NCBI RefSeq assembly: GCF_026343295.1
Contig: NZ_JAPELY010000001.1
Coordinates: 186,001 to 250,000 of the forward strand
Source: Streptomyces sp. NBC_00083
GTDB lineage: Bacteria > Actinomycetota > Actinomycetes > Streptomycetales > Streptomycetaceae
Length of the DNA stretch: 64,000 nucleotides
Direction of reading: 5' to 3'
This document shows positions 56,642 through 64,000 of this stretch, in pieces. The notes under the pieces are model-generated. The model had not been told where the DNA came from. It ran no database searches and was given only the letters and a program-made list of their open reading frames with translations. A program made the translations under genes and the position numbers. The stretch's first letter is position 1. Each line of letters starts with the position of its first letter.

Positions 56642-58438
56642 GTGGTGACGACAGGGGCGACCGGGGCGGCAGGGGCACGGGACGGTGATGCGCGGCCGGA
56701 CGGCGCGGAGCCGCGGTCGGGAGGCCCGGAGCCGCGGCCGGACGGGGCGCGGCCGGGTGCGGCGCACATCGAGCCCCGCCGTGCCGAGGAGCTGCTCACC
56801 GCGCCGGGTGCGCCCTTCGCCGTCGTGCGGGGTGAGTCGGGCGCCCTCGAATACGCCACCGGGCCGCGCACCCTGCGGGAGTTCGCCGAGACGGTGTGGG
56901 CGTTCGGGGACCGGCCGTTCCTGATCGCCGAGGGCCGTACGTACTCCTACGCCGAGTTCTTCGCCGCGTCCTGCGCGCTGGCCCGCCGCCTCGCCGACGT
57001 CTACGGGCTGCGCCCGGGTGACCGTGCCGCCATCGCCCTGCGCAACCATCCCGAATGGCAAGTCGCCTTCTGGGCAGCGCAGTTGGCGGGTCTTGTCGCG
57101 GTGCCGCTGAACGCGTGGTGGACCGCCGACGAGATCGCGTACGCCCTCGACGACTGCGCGCCGCGGGTGGTGCTCGTCGACGGCGAGCGCCTGGAGCGGG
57201 TGGCCGGGTGGGCCCGTGCGCGGAAGGTGCGCGGCATGGTCTTCCACCATGCGGGCGGCGCGCTGCCGGACGGGTTCGAGCGGTGGGACGACGTCGACGA
57301 GCTGACCTCGCCCGACGCGGGTGCCGGGCCGCCCGACGTCGATGTCTCGCCGGACGCGGACGCCACCGTCATCTACACCTCCGGCACCACGGGCCGCCCC
57401 AAGGGCGCCGTCGCCACGCAGCTCGCGCAGGCCGGTGCGGTGATGAACCCCCGCTTCCAGGCGGCCATGTCGATGCTCGGACGCGGCGTCGTGCCGGGGC
57501 AGGGGCCCGCCCCCGTCACCCTCATGACGTTCCCGTTCTTCCACGTGGCGGCGTTCACCGCGGTGTACGCGGCGATGTCGGCGGGCGGGGCGCTCGTCCT
57601 GATGCACAAGTGGGACGCGGGGCGCGCGCTCGCCCTGATCCGTGCACACAGGGTTACGCACTACGCGGGGGTGCCGACGACGGCGCTCCAACTCCTGGCC
57701 GCTGCCGAGGAGTCGGGGGACGGGCTCGACAGTCTGGCCGCGCTCAACACGGGGGGCGCGGCGGCCCCGCCGGGGTTGGTGAGCGGTCTCTCCGCGCGGT
57801 ACGGCTCCCGCATCGAGCCGCGCAACGGATACGGGCTGACCGAGACGAGCGGCGGCGTGCTGGCCAACTACGGTGCGGAGTACCGCAGTTGGCCCGACAG
57901 TGCGGGGCGTCCGACGCCGGCGACGGAGGTGCGGATCGCCGGGGCGGACGGTTCGGCGCTGCCCGAGGGCGAGATCGGCGAGCTGTGGCTGCGCGGACAG
58001 TCGTTGGTGCGCGGGTACTGGAACGACCCGGAGGCCACGCGACTCGCCTTCCAGGACGGGTGGTTCAGGACGGGGGACCTCGCGGTGGTCCGGGACGGCC
58101 GGGTCGGGATCGTCGACCGAATCAAGGACATGGTGATCCGGGGCGGCGAGAACGTGTACTGCGTGGAGGTGGAGGGGGTGCTCCACGACCACCCCGCGGT
58201 CCTGGACGCGGCGGTGCTCGGGGTGCCCCATCCGACGCTCGGCGAGGAGGTGGCGGCGGTGGTGCAGGTCCGGCCGGGCACCCCGGTGTCCCCGGACGAG
58301 CTCCGGGCCCATGTGGCCGGGGTGCTGGCGGGGTTCAAGGTGCCGGCGCGGGTGGTGGTGCGCGAGGACCTGCTGCCGCGCAACGCGACGGGGAAGGTCC
58401 TGAAGAGGGAGCTGAGGGCCGAGTTGGGCGAGGCATAG
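56642..58438 (+). CDS. AMP-dependent acyl-CoA synthetase/ligase
   Basis: This 598-residue protein starts at GTG 56642, 7 nt after AGGAGG. The first ~45 residues are a Gly/Asp/Arg-rich linker. The ANL core follows: IYTSGTTGRPKGAV, GYGLTETSGGVL, GWFRTGDLAV, IKDMVIRGGENVYCVEVEGV and the terminal Lys in RNATGKVLKREL. It is a fatty- or aromatic-acid:CoA ligase-like enzyme and differs from the ligase at 4268. No CTGACG operator is present. The extended N-terminus may be dispensable. Confidence 0.93.
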   Translation: MVTTGATGAAGARDGDARPDGAEPRSGGPEPRPDGARPGAAHIEPRRAEELLTAPGAPFAVVRGESGALEYATGPRTLREFAETVWAFGDRPFLIAEGRTYSYAEFFAASCALARRLADVYGLRPGDRAAIALRNHPEWQVAFWAAQLAGLVAVPLNAWWTADEIAYALDDCAPRVVLVDGERLERVAGWARARKVRGMVFHHAGGALPDGFERWDDVDELTSPDAGAGPPDVDVSPDADATVIYTSGTTGRPKGAVATQLAQAGAVMNPRFQAAMSMLGRGVVPGQGPAPVTLMTFPFFHVAAFTAVYAAMSAGGALVLMHKWDAGRALALIRAHRVTHYAGVPTTALQLLAAAEESGDGLDSLAALNTGGAAAPPGLVSGLSARYGSRIEPRNGYGLTETSGGVLANYGAEYRSWPDSAGRPTPATEVRIAGADGSALPEGEIGELWLRGQSLVRGYWNDPEATRLAFQDGWFRTGDLAVVRDGRVGIVDRIKDMVIRGGENVYCVEVEGVLHDHPAVLDAAVLGVPHPTLGEEVAAVVQVRPGTPVSPDELRAHVAGVLAGFKVPARVVVREDLLPRNATGKVLKRELRAELGEA

Positions 58439-58504
58439 CCCTCGCGCGGAGCCCGCGCCCCGCTTACGACCCGCGCGGAGCCCGCGCCGGGCTGCGCCCG
58501 GCCC

Positions 58505-59812
58505 TCAGGAGCGGGTCACCTTGACGTGGTAGTTGCCCATCCCGTCCACGCCCGTCACCGCGATCCGGATGCCGCTCGCCCGGTCCGTGAAGGTCTCGCC
58601 GGTGGCGTACGGGGCGTCGGAGAGTTCGGCGTTGACGTTGGGGCGGCGGGTGCAACCGCCCGTGGTGGGCTCGCTGTCCGAGACGTTGACCGGGCCACGG
58701 CCGGTGTCGATGGTGCCGTCGACGCGGTAGATCAGGACGCCGGGTTTGCAGACCCCCTCGTCGTTGCCGGCCTGGGTGCGGACCTCGACCGCGTACCCGC
58801 TGTCCTTCGTGACCGGCACGAAGAGCAGTTTGGGGCCGCCCTCGGTGGCGAGCGGGGTCAGCGCGTACTGGCCCTCTCCGGTGCCGGTCACACAGGACAC
58901 CTGGCTGTTGTCGAGCCAGCCGAGCTTCCACTTGTGCCAGCCCAGCATGTCGTTGTTGGCGCCCCAGTCCTCGGACATGATGTCCCAGTGCCCGACGGCC
59001 CCGCCGCCCTGCGCGGTGTAGAGGTCGGGCAGCCCGAAGACATGGCCGTTCTCGTGCGGCAGCACCCGGTAGCCGGTCTGGGAGTACGAGCCGGAGCCGT
59101 CGTCCTGGCGGCTGTAGACGAAGGACGTGTTCGACAGGGGGACCCCGTCGGCGTACGGGGCGTCCTCGTTGCCGGAGAAGGTCACCGACAGGACCGTGTC
59201 CAGCGCGGAAGGGCCCGCGTTCGGTGTGACCAGGACGTTCACCAGGTCGTACTTGGAGAAGTTCACCCGTGAGCCGGCCGCCGCGATCATGTCCTGCACC
59301 AGCCGGTGGTAGCCCGGCTCGTAGGGGGAGCCGCGGTCGATCCCGTACGCCGAGAACGCCTTGGGCATCCGCAGCCACTGGGGGATCGGCGCCTCGGGGC
59401 GGTAGTCGAGCCGGCCGTAGGAGGCGTTGCGGAACCAGTTGCTGGTCTGCGGGAAGAACTCCTTGTACCGGCTGAGCGCCGTCCCGCTGCCCGGCGCGTC
59501 CGGGAAGTCGATCATCAGCGTGAGGGCGCGGACGATGCCGGTGGAGTGGGCGTACCCGGGCGGCGTCGGCATTCCCTCCGACATCTGCACGCCGAGCGTG
59601 GCCGGGATGCGGCAGGGGTCGAGCGGAGACTCGCCGGGGGCGGCGACCGGCCCTGCGGAGGCGCGGGTCGCGATGGTCAGCGTGGTGGAACCGGTGGTCA
59701 GCGCGGCGAGCGCGACCGAGGCGAGAGCGGCGCCGAAGAAGGTGGTCCGGCGCCTGGGGCGTATCCGGCGTCGAGGCGCCCGGACGGGGCGGGACTGGCT
59801 GACGTCCTGCAT
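58505..59812 (-). CDS. Secreted M6-family metalloprotease
   Basis: This 435-residue protein starts at ATG 59812, with GAGGG 7 nt upstream; GTG 59818 is an alternative. A strongly basic N-terminus (RRRIRPRRRTTFFGAALASV) and hydrophobic stretch make a signal peptide, possibly Tat-like. The M6 core has RALTLMIDFPDAPGSG, the zinc motif HENGHVFGLPDLY and GHWDIMSEDWG with the Met-turn-like MSE. A beta-rich C-terminus follows. It resembles immune-inhibitor-A-type secreted peptidases of actinobacteria. Confidence 0.93.
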   Translation of the reverse strand: MQDVSQSRPVRAPRRRIRPRRRTTFFGAALASVALAALTTGSTTLTIATRASAGPVAAPGESPLDPCRIPATLGVQMSEGMPTPPGYAHSTGIVRALTLMIDFPDAPGSGTALSRYKEFFPQTSNWFRNASYGRLDYRPEAPIPQWLRMPKAFSAYGIDRGSPYEPGYHRLVQDMIAAAGSRVNFSKYDLVNVLVTPNAGPSALDTVLSVTFSGNEDAPYADGVPLSNTSFVYSRQDDGSGSYSQTGYRVLPHENGHVFGLPDLYTAQGGGAVGHWDIMSEDWGANNDMLGWHKWKLGWLDNSQVSCVTGTGEGQYALTPLATEGGPKLLFVPVTKDSGYAVEVRTQAGNDEGVCKPGVLIYRVDGTIDTGRGPVNVSDSEPTTGGCTRRPNVNAELSDAPYATGETFTDRASGIRIAVTGVDGMGNYHVKVTRS

Positions 59813-59986
59813 GCGCACGCCCTCGCCTTCGGGTACGCGACAGCAGGCCGGTTCCTGGCTGCGCTCGTCTGATCACCCTGTGTCGGGCGGGTCGGAGGCG
59901 CGCGCTGGGTAGCCCGAATGTGGGTATCCAGGGACGTATCCCCCCAGAGTGAGCGCGTGGCGCAGGTCACATCCGGGCCGGGAAAT

Positions 59987-60009
59987 AAACGGGGAGGCTT
60001 TCCCCGTTT
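59987..60009. promoter_or_regulatory. TetR-type operator 1 upstream of 60172
   Basis: The arms AAACGGGGA and TCCCCGTTT are perfectly complementary with a 5-nt spacer (23 bp, centre 59998). The rest of the 59813-60171 gap holds the second operator and repeated GAGTCGATCCGTACGAGTCG-like phrases near 60095-60123. Confidence 0.75.
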
Positions 60010-60026
60010 GAACACGTGTCCCCGCT

Positions 60027-60049
60027 AAACGGGGAGTGCTTCCCCGCTT
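60027..60049. promoter_or_regulatory. TetR-type operator 2 upstream of 60172
   Basis: AAACGGGGA and TCCCCGCTT repeat operator 1 with two changes, 40 bp centre-to-centre. A further TCCCCG half-site at ~60019 makes an alternating array of CGGGGA/TCCCCG half-sites. Confidence 0.7.
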
Positions 60050-60171
60050 GGGCCCCGGTCGGGCCCGGGACCGTTCCCTACGAGTCGCTCCGTGTGAGTC
60101 GATCCGTACGAGTCGATCCGTACGGGCCGTTCCCAGCAGGACGAACCGTTTTACGAAGAAGGAGCAGAGCC

Positions 60172-60828
60172 GTGCAGACTGCCGCCGCACCCGTCGCCGC
60201 GGAACCGCGCCGCGCCCCGCGTCCGCGGGCCGACGCCCTGCGCAACCGGGAGCGGATCATCGCCGCCGCACGGGAGATGTTCGTCGAGTTCGGTGCCGAG
60301 GTGCCGCTGGACGAGATCGCCCGCAGGGCCGGCGTCGGCAACGCCACGATCTACCGCCACTTCGCCGACCGCACCGAGCTCGTCACCAGCGTCGTGCTCT
60401 CCGTCATGGACCGCGTCTCGGCGCGGGCCGAGGCGGCGGCGGCCGAGGAGGCCGACCCCTTCGACGCGCTGCGCCGCTTCGTGCACGCCGCCGCCGACGA
60501 GCGGATCGGGGCGCTCTGCCCGATGCTCTCCGACACCTTCGACCAGGACCGCGCCGAGCTCAACGCGGCCCGCGCGCGCCTGGAGCGCGACGTCGAGGGG
60601 CTCATGGAGCGGGCCCGCGCCGCGGGCCGGCTCCGCACCGACGTCGCCGTGGGCGACCTCATGGTCGCCCTCTCCCAGCTGACCCGGCCGCTGCCGGGCA
60701 CGCCCTGTCCGAACATCGACCAGTTCGTCCACCGTCATCTGCAGCTGTTCCTCGACGGGCTTCAGGCCCCGGCGCGGTCCGAGCTGCCGGGCAGTGCGGC
60801 GACCTTCGCAGACCTCCGGAAGGGTTGA
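60172..60828 (+). CDS. TetR-family transcriptional regulator
   Basis: This 218-residue protein starts at GTG 60172, with AAGGAG 8 nt upstream. The DNA-binding head is RERIIAAAREMFVEFGAEVP, LDEIARRAGVGNATIYRHFA. The helical ligand domain runs from ~85. The two palindromes upstream suggest autorepression. The MFS exporter gene 121 bp downstream in the same direction is the likely co-regulated target. Confidence 0.94.
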   Translation: MQTAAAPVAAEPRRAPRPRADALRNRERIIAAAREMFVEFGAEVPLDEIARRAGVGNATIYRHFADRTELVTSVVLSVMDRVSARAEAAAAEEADPFDALRRFVHAAADERIGALCPMLSDTFDQDRAELNAARARLERDVEGLMERARAAGRLRTDVAVGDLMVALSQLTRPLPGTPCPNIDQFVHRHLQLFLDGLQAPARSELPGSAATFADLRKG

Positions 60829-60949
60829 CCGTCCTTCGGGGCTGATCGCCTTTCCCTCTCAACTCCCTGTTAACCCAACGTAGTTGAACCAGCTGAACCG
60901 TAGTTACAACACTTTTCTCGGTACTCCGCGTCCCAAGGTGGCTACCCCC

Positions 60950-62494
60950 ATGTCCAAAACAGTCGGTCTGGACAAGCCGGACCAGTTCTCCCTCGCCCCG
61001 GATCCCAGTCGCTGGAAGGCGCTCGCCTTCATAGCCCTGGCCCAGCTGATGGTCGTGCTCGACGCGACGATCGTGAACATCGCGCTGCCCTCGGCGCAGC
61101 ACGCGCTGCACATCAGTGACGCCAACAAGCAGTGGGTCATCACGGCCTACGCCCTCGCGTTCGGCGGCCTGCTCCTGTTCGGCGGGCGCATCGCCGACCT
61201 GTGGGGCCGCAAGCGCACCTTCGTCGTCGGCCTGCTCGGCTTCGCCGCCGCCTCCGCGCTCGGTGGCGCCGCCACCGGCGAGGCGATGCTGCTCGGCTCC
61301 CGCGCACTCCAGGGCGCCTTCGGCGCACTGCTCGCGCCGGCCGCGCTCTCGCTGCTCGCGGTGATGTTCACCGACGCCAAGGAGCGCGCCAAGGCGTTCG
61401 GCATCTACGGTGCGATCGCCGGTGGCGGCGGCGCCGTGGGCCTGATCCTCGGCGGCTTCCTCACCGAGTACCTGAACTGGCGCTGGACCTTCTTCGTCAA
61501 CATCCCGTTCGCGATCGTCGCGGCCGTCGGCGCCTACCTCGTCATCCGCGAGCCGGCCGGCACCCGCAACCGCTCGCCGCTCGACGTGCCCGGCGTGCTG
61601 CTGTCCACCACCGGACTGGTCGCCCTCGTCTACGGCTTCACCCGCGCCGAGTCGGCCGGCTGGTCGGACACGCTGACCATCTCGATGTTCATCGCGTCCG
61701 CCGTGCTGCTCGCCGCGTTCGTCACCCTTGAGGCCAAGGTGCGGCACCCGCTGCTGCCCCTGCGCGTCATCACCAACCGCAACCGTGGCGGCGTCTACCT
61801 CTCGCTGGGCCTCGCGATCATCGCGATGTTCGGCCTGTTCCTCTTCCTCACCTACTACCTCCAGGTCGTGCAGGGCTTCTCGCCGGTCAAGACGGGCTTC
61901 GCGTTCCTGCCCATGATCGCGGGCATGATCACCGGCTCCACCCAGATCGGCGCCCGCCTGATGACCCGGGTCCCGCCGCGCCTGCTGATGGGCCCCGGCT
62001 TCCTGACCGCCGCCGTCGGCATGCTGCTGCTGACCCAGCTCTCCGTCGACACCTCGTACGCCGGTGTCATCCTGCCCGCGCAGATCCTGCTCGGCCTCGG
62101 CATGGGCACCGCCTTCATGCCGGCCATGTCGCTCGCCACGATCGGTGTCGAGCCGCGTGACGCGGGTGTCGCCTCCGCGATGGTCAACACCTCGCAGCAG
62201 GTGGGCGGCGCGATCGGCACGGCCCTGCTCAACACCATCGCCGCCTCGGCGACGACGGCGTACGTCACCGGTCACATGGCGCTCGGCGCCACCAACCCCG
62301 AGCTCCTGAAGCTCCAGGCCATGGTGCACGGCTTCACCGCCGCCATCTGGTGGGCCGTCGGCATCCTGGCGGCGGCCTCCGTCATCGCCGTGACCCTCAT
62401 CAACACCGGGCGCCCCGGCGCGAGTCCGGTCGCCGGATCGGGCTCGGGCGAGGACGCCGAGGACGAGGTGCGCATCCCGGTGGTCGCGCACTGA
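60950..62494 (+). CDS. MFS drug-export protein (DHA2, 14 helices)
   Basis: This 514-residue protein starts at ATG 60950, with AAGGTGG upstream. Motifs LAQLMVVLDATIVNIALPSA, FGGRIADLWGRKRTFVVG and the helix-5 motif GGGGAVGLILGGFLTEYLNW identify a DHA2 proton antiporter. About fourteen hydrophobic segments fit. It probably exports drugs or aromatic compounds. GTTGAAC and TGAACC sequences at 60883-60898 resemble half-sites near the marR promoter at 63.1 kb, so MarR control is possible in addition to TetR. Confidence 0.94.
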   Translation: MSKTVGLDKPDQFSLAPDPSRWKALAFIALAQLMVVLDATIVNIALPSAQHALHISDANKQWVITAYALAFGGLLLFGGRIADLWGRKRTFVVGLLGFAAASALGGAATGEAMLLGSRALQGAFGALLAPAALSLLAVMFTDAKERAKAFGIYGAIAGGGGAVGLILGGFLTEYLNWRWTFFVNIPFAIVAAVGAYLVIREPAGTRNRSPLDVPGVLLSTTGLVALVYGFTRAESAGWSDTLTISMFIASAVLLAAFVTLEAKVRHPLLPLRVITNRNRGGVYLSLGLAIIAMFGLFLFLTYYLQVVQGFSPVKTGFAFLPMIAGMITGSTQIGARLMTRVPPRLLMGPGFLTAAVGMLLLTQLSVDTSYAGVILPAQILLGLGMGTAFMPAMSLATIGVEPRDAGVASAMVNTSQQVGGAIGTALLNTIAASATTAYVTGHMALGATNPELLKLQAMVHGFTAAIWWAVGILAAASVIAVTLINTGRPGASPVAGSGSGEDAEDEVRIPVVAH

Positions 62495-62541
62495 CCCCCC
62501 GGCAGCACCCCGGAGGACTCCGGTAGCACCCCGGACGCACG

Positions 62542-62583
62542 ACCTGCCCTGGCCCCGCCGATCTCAGCGGAGCCAGGGCAGGT
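62542..62583. terminator. Terminator between convergent MFS and MarR genes
   Basis: ACCTGCCCTGGC (62542-62553) pairs perfectly with GCCAGGGCAGGT (62572-62583). The right arm overlaps the last codons of the marR gene. Confidence 0.75.
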
Positions 62584-63055
62584 CCGCTTTCGCGTCGGTG
62601 GGCTGGAGGCCCTGCGCCATCACCCGCATGATCTCGCCGAGCTGGTCCACCTGCTCGGGCGAGAGCCGGTCGAACATCGCCTGCCGTACGGCGGCGACAT
62701 GGCCGGGCGCGGTCCGCTCCAGGACCTCGTATCCGGCGTCGGTCAGCGCGGCGAGCTGGCCCCGCTTGTCGGAGGGGCAGTCCTCGCGCAGGACCCAGCC
62801 GTTGCTCTCCAGGCGCGCGACGGCGTGCGAGAGCCGGGAGCGGGTGATCTTCGCGTTCTTCGCCAGCTCCGTCATCCGCAGCCGCCGCCGCGGCGCCTGG
62901 GAGAGCTGCACGAGCAGCCCGTAGTAGACGTGCGGCATCCCGGCGTCGCGCTGGAGCTGCCGGTCGAGGTGGTCTTCGAAGAGCCGGGTGGCGTGGAGGT
63001 AGGCGCGCCAGGTGCGCTGCTCCTCGTCGCTGAGCCAGTTAGGTGCCGAGGTCAT
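62564..63055 (-). CDS. MarR-family transcriptional regulator
   Basis: This 163-residue protein starts MTSAPNWLSDEEQRTWRAYL. The winged helix is MTELAKNAKITRSRLSHAVA and the wing is NGWVLREDCPSDKRGQLAAL, with the usual Asp-x-Arg. It diverges from the extradiol dioxygenase gene with palindromes in the gap, so it probably represses that gene and itself, with an aromatic ligand as inducer. It may also act on the MFS promoter. Confidence 0.94.
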   Translation of the reverse strand: MTSAPNWLSDEEQRTWRAYLHATRLFEDHLDRQLQRDAGMPHVYYGLLVQLSQAPRRRLRMTELAKNAKITRSRLSHAVARLESNGWVLREDCPSDKRGQLAALTDAGYEVLERTAPGHVAAVRQAMFDRLSPEQVDQLGEIMRVMAQGLQPTDAKADLPWLR

Positions 63056-63123
63056 ACATCTACTGTACGGACACTTCTTGAATGTTGAACTAGATCGCGT
63101 CCGGGGTTACGCTGGCTCCATAA

Positions 63124-63139
63124 GCTTGAGAGTTCAAGC
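63124..63139. promoter_or_regulatory. Probable MarR operator
   Basis: GCTTGAGAGTTCAAGC has 6-bp arms and a 4-nt spacer. It lies between marR (63055) and the dioxygenase gene (63194). A second TTGAATGTTGAAC sequence at ~63078-63090 lies closer to marR. Confidence 0.7.
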
Positions 63140-63193
63140 AAGAGCTCTGGCCGCCGGAGCGCCGGCCGGTCAGCGAGTGAGCCGGAGATCGCC

Positions 63194-63979
63194 ATGACCG
63201 TCGCCCGACCCGAGCGCATGCCCGCCCTGTACCTCTCCCACGGCGCCCCGCCGCTCGCGGACGACCCGCTGTGGCCCGCGCAGCTTGCCGCGTGGTCCGC
63301 CGGCCTGCCCCGCCCCACGTCGATCCTCATGGTCTCCGCCCACTGGGAAGAGGCCCCGCTCGCGCTCGGCGCCACCGAGGCCGTGCCGCTCGTCTACGAC
63401 TTCTGGGGCTTCCCCGAGCACTACTACCAGGTGCGGTACGCGGCCCCCGGCGCACCCGAACTCGCGGACTCCGTCCGCAAGTTGCTGCGCGCCCCGGGCA
63501 CTCCGGTGCAGGACATCCCCGACCGGGGGCTCGACCACGGCGCGTACGTCCCGCTGGTGGAGATGTTCCCCGAGGCCGACATCCCGGTCCTCCAGATCTC
63601 CCTGCCGACCCTCGACCCCCGCGGGCTCTACGACATCGGCCGCAAGCTGGCGCCGCTGCGCGACGAGGGCGTACTGATCGTGGGCAGCGGGTTCTTCACC
63701 CACAACCTGGCCGCGCTGCGGCACCCCGGCGGCCAAGTGCCGGGCTGGTCCGCCGAGTTCGACGACTGGGGCGCACGGGCGCTCGCCGCGGCCGACGTCG
63801 ACGCCCTGCTCGACTTCGAGCACAAGGCCCCCGCCGGGCGCCTCGCCCATCCGCGCACCGAGCACTTCGCCCCGCTGTTCGTGACGATGGGCGCGAGCGA
63901 GGGCGAGGCGGGTGGCGTGCGCAGCGTCATCGACGGCTTCTGGATGGGGCTCGCCAAGCGGTCGGTGCAGTACGGCTGA
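63194..63979 (+). CDS. DODA-type (LigB-family) extradiol ring-cleavage dioxygenase
   Basis: This 261-residue protein starts at ATG 63194, with GGAG 6 nt upstream. Metal ligands are in MPALYLSHGAPPLADD and LMVSAHWEEAPLALG. DRGLDHGAYVPLVEMFPEAD carries the third conserved His, and GSGFFTHNL a further conserved His. Such enzymes open catechol rings (DOPA 4,5-dioxygenase-like). With the divergent MarR regulator it forms a small aromatic-response unit. The gene is complete, ending 21 bp before the window edge. Confidence 0.93.
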   Translation: MTVARPERMPALYLSHGAPPLADDPLWPAQLAAWSAGLPRPTSILMVSAHWEEAPLALGATEAVPLVYDFWGFPEHYYQVRYAAPGAPELADSVRKLLRAPGTPVQDIPDRGLDHGAYVPLVEMFPEADIPVLQISLPTLDPRGLYDIGRKLAPLRDEGVLIVGSGFFTHNLAALRHPGGQVPGWSAEFDDWGARALAAADVDALLDFEHKAPAGRLAHPRTEHFAPLFVTMGASEGEAGGVRSVIDGFWMGLAKRSVQYG

Positions 63980-64000
63980 GCGGGCGGGAGCCCGGCGGGG

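Overview
The base composition is very high in G+C almost throughout, and most start codons are preceded by GGAGG-type ribosome binding sites. Together with the gene families present, this points to a Streptomyces chromosome or a very close relative. Those families are an AfsR-type SARP regulator, F420-dependent luciferase-like oxidoreductases, two XRE/DUF397 pairs, an hsp18/rheA locus, FbiC, and dispersed actinomycete intergenic repeats. The window reads as ordinary accessory-rich chromosome. No complete biosynthetic gene cluster, prophage or CRISPR array is visible.

Layout. 0-1.4 kb holds a truncated membrane protein and a Ser/Gly-rich secreted protein. 1.8-5.9 kb is a CoA-thioester catabolic cluster: enoyl-CoA hydratase, DUF35 protein and thiolase-like lipid-transfer protein, divergent from an acyl-CoA synthetase. 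6.0-9.4 kb has a SARP regulator and a small repeat peptide. 9.6-10.8 kb has an amidohydrolase. 10.9-13.7 kb has an XRE/DUF397/ATPase locus, a rhomboid-like protein and a thioesterase. 13.7-18.2 kb has a secreted amphipathic peptide, a small membrane protein, an ABC exporter and a subtilase, with two copies of a possibly structured RNA element. 18.3-20.6 kb is the RheA/Hsp18 heat-shock locus. 20.7-27.9 kb carries luciferase-like oxidoreductases, a short-chain dehydrogenase, an amidohydrolase and an aldehyde dehydrogenase. 28-35.5 kb has a PHP-type metallohydrolase, another luciferase-like enzyme, FbiC (F420 biosynthesis) and an ADP-ribosylglycohydrolase. 36-39.8 kb has a symporter, a second dehydrogenase and a dimeric-barrel protein. 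40-47.8 kb has a second XRE/DUF397 pair, a GPP34 protein, a D,D-carboxypeptidase and a large membrane protein. 48.9-53.1 kb is the scar of a tRNA-Arg-integrated element. 53.3-64 kb has cell-wall enzymes (L,D-transpeptidase, LCP protein), another acyl-CoA ligase, an M6 protease, and TetR/MFS/MarR/extradiol-dioxygenase genes.

The strongest unifying signal is a 17-bp palindrome, consensus TCTGACGnnnCGTCAGA. It occurs seven times, each time in a promoter of a catabolic-type gene (4.2, 9.56, 20.67, 20.71, 22.51, 22.58 and 38.9 kb). It links scattered genes (thiolase/DUF35/hydratase, acyl-CoA synthetase, amidohydrolase, luciferase-like oxidoreductases, two dehydrogenases, a dimeric-barrel protein) into what looks like one regulon for breaking down an unidentified compound. 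I do not recognise the operator, and its regulator is probably outside the window.

Other signals worth following are: a roughly 90-nt hairpin element present twice, with compensatory differences, around the secreted peptide gene; a small peptide built from four DQHAT repeats beside the SARP regulator; nested tRNA att remnants with a low-GC DUF6414-like cargo gene; and a pair of about 305-bp near-identical inverted repeats flanking a 9.8-kb segment.
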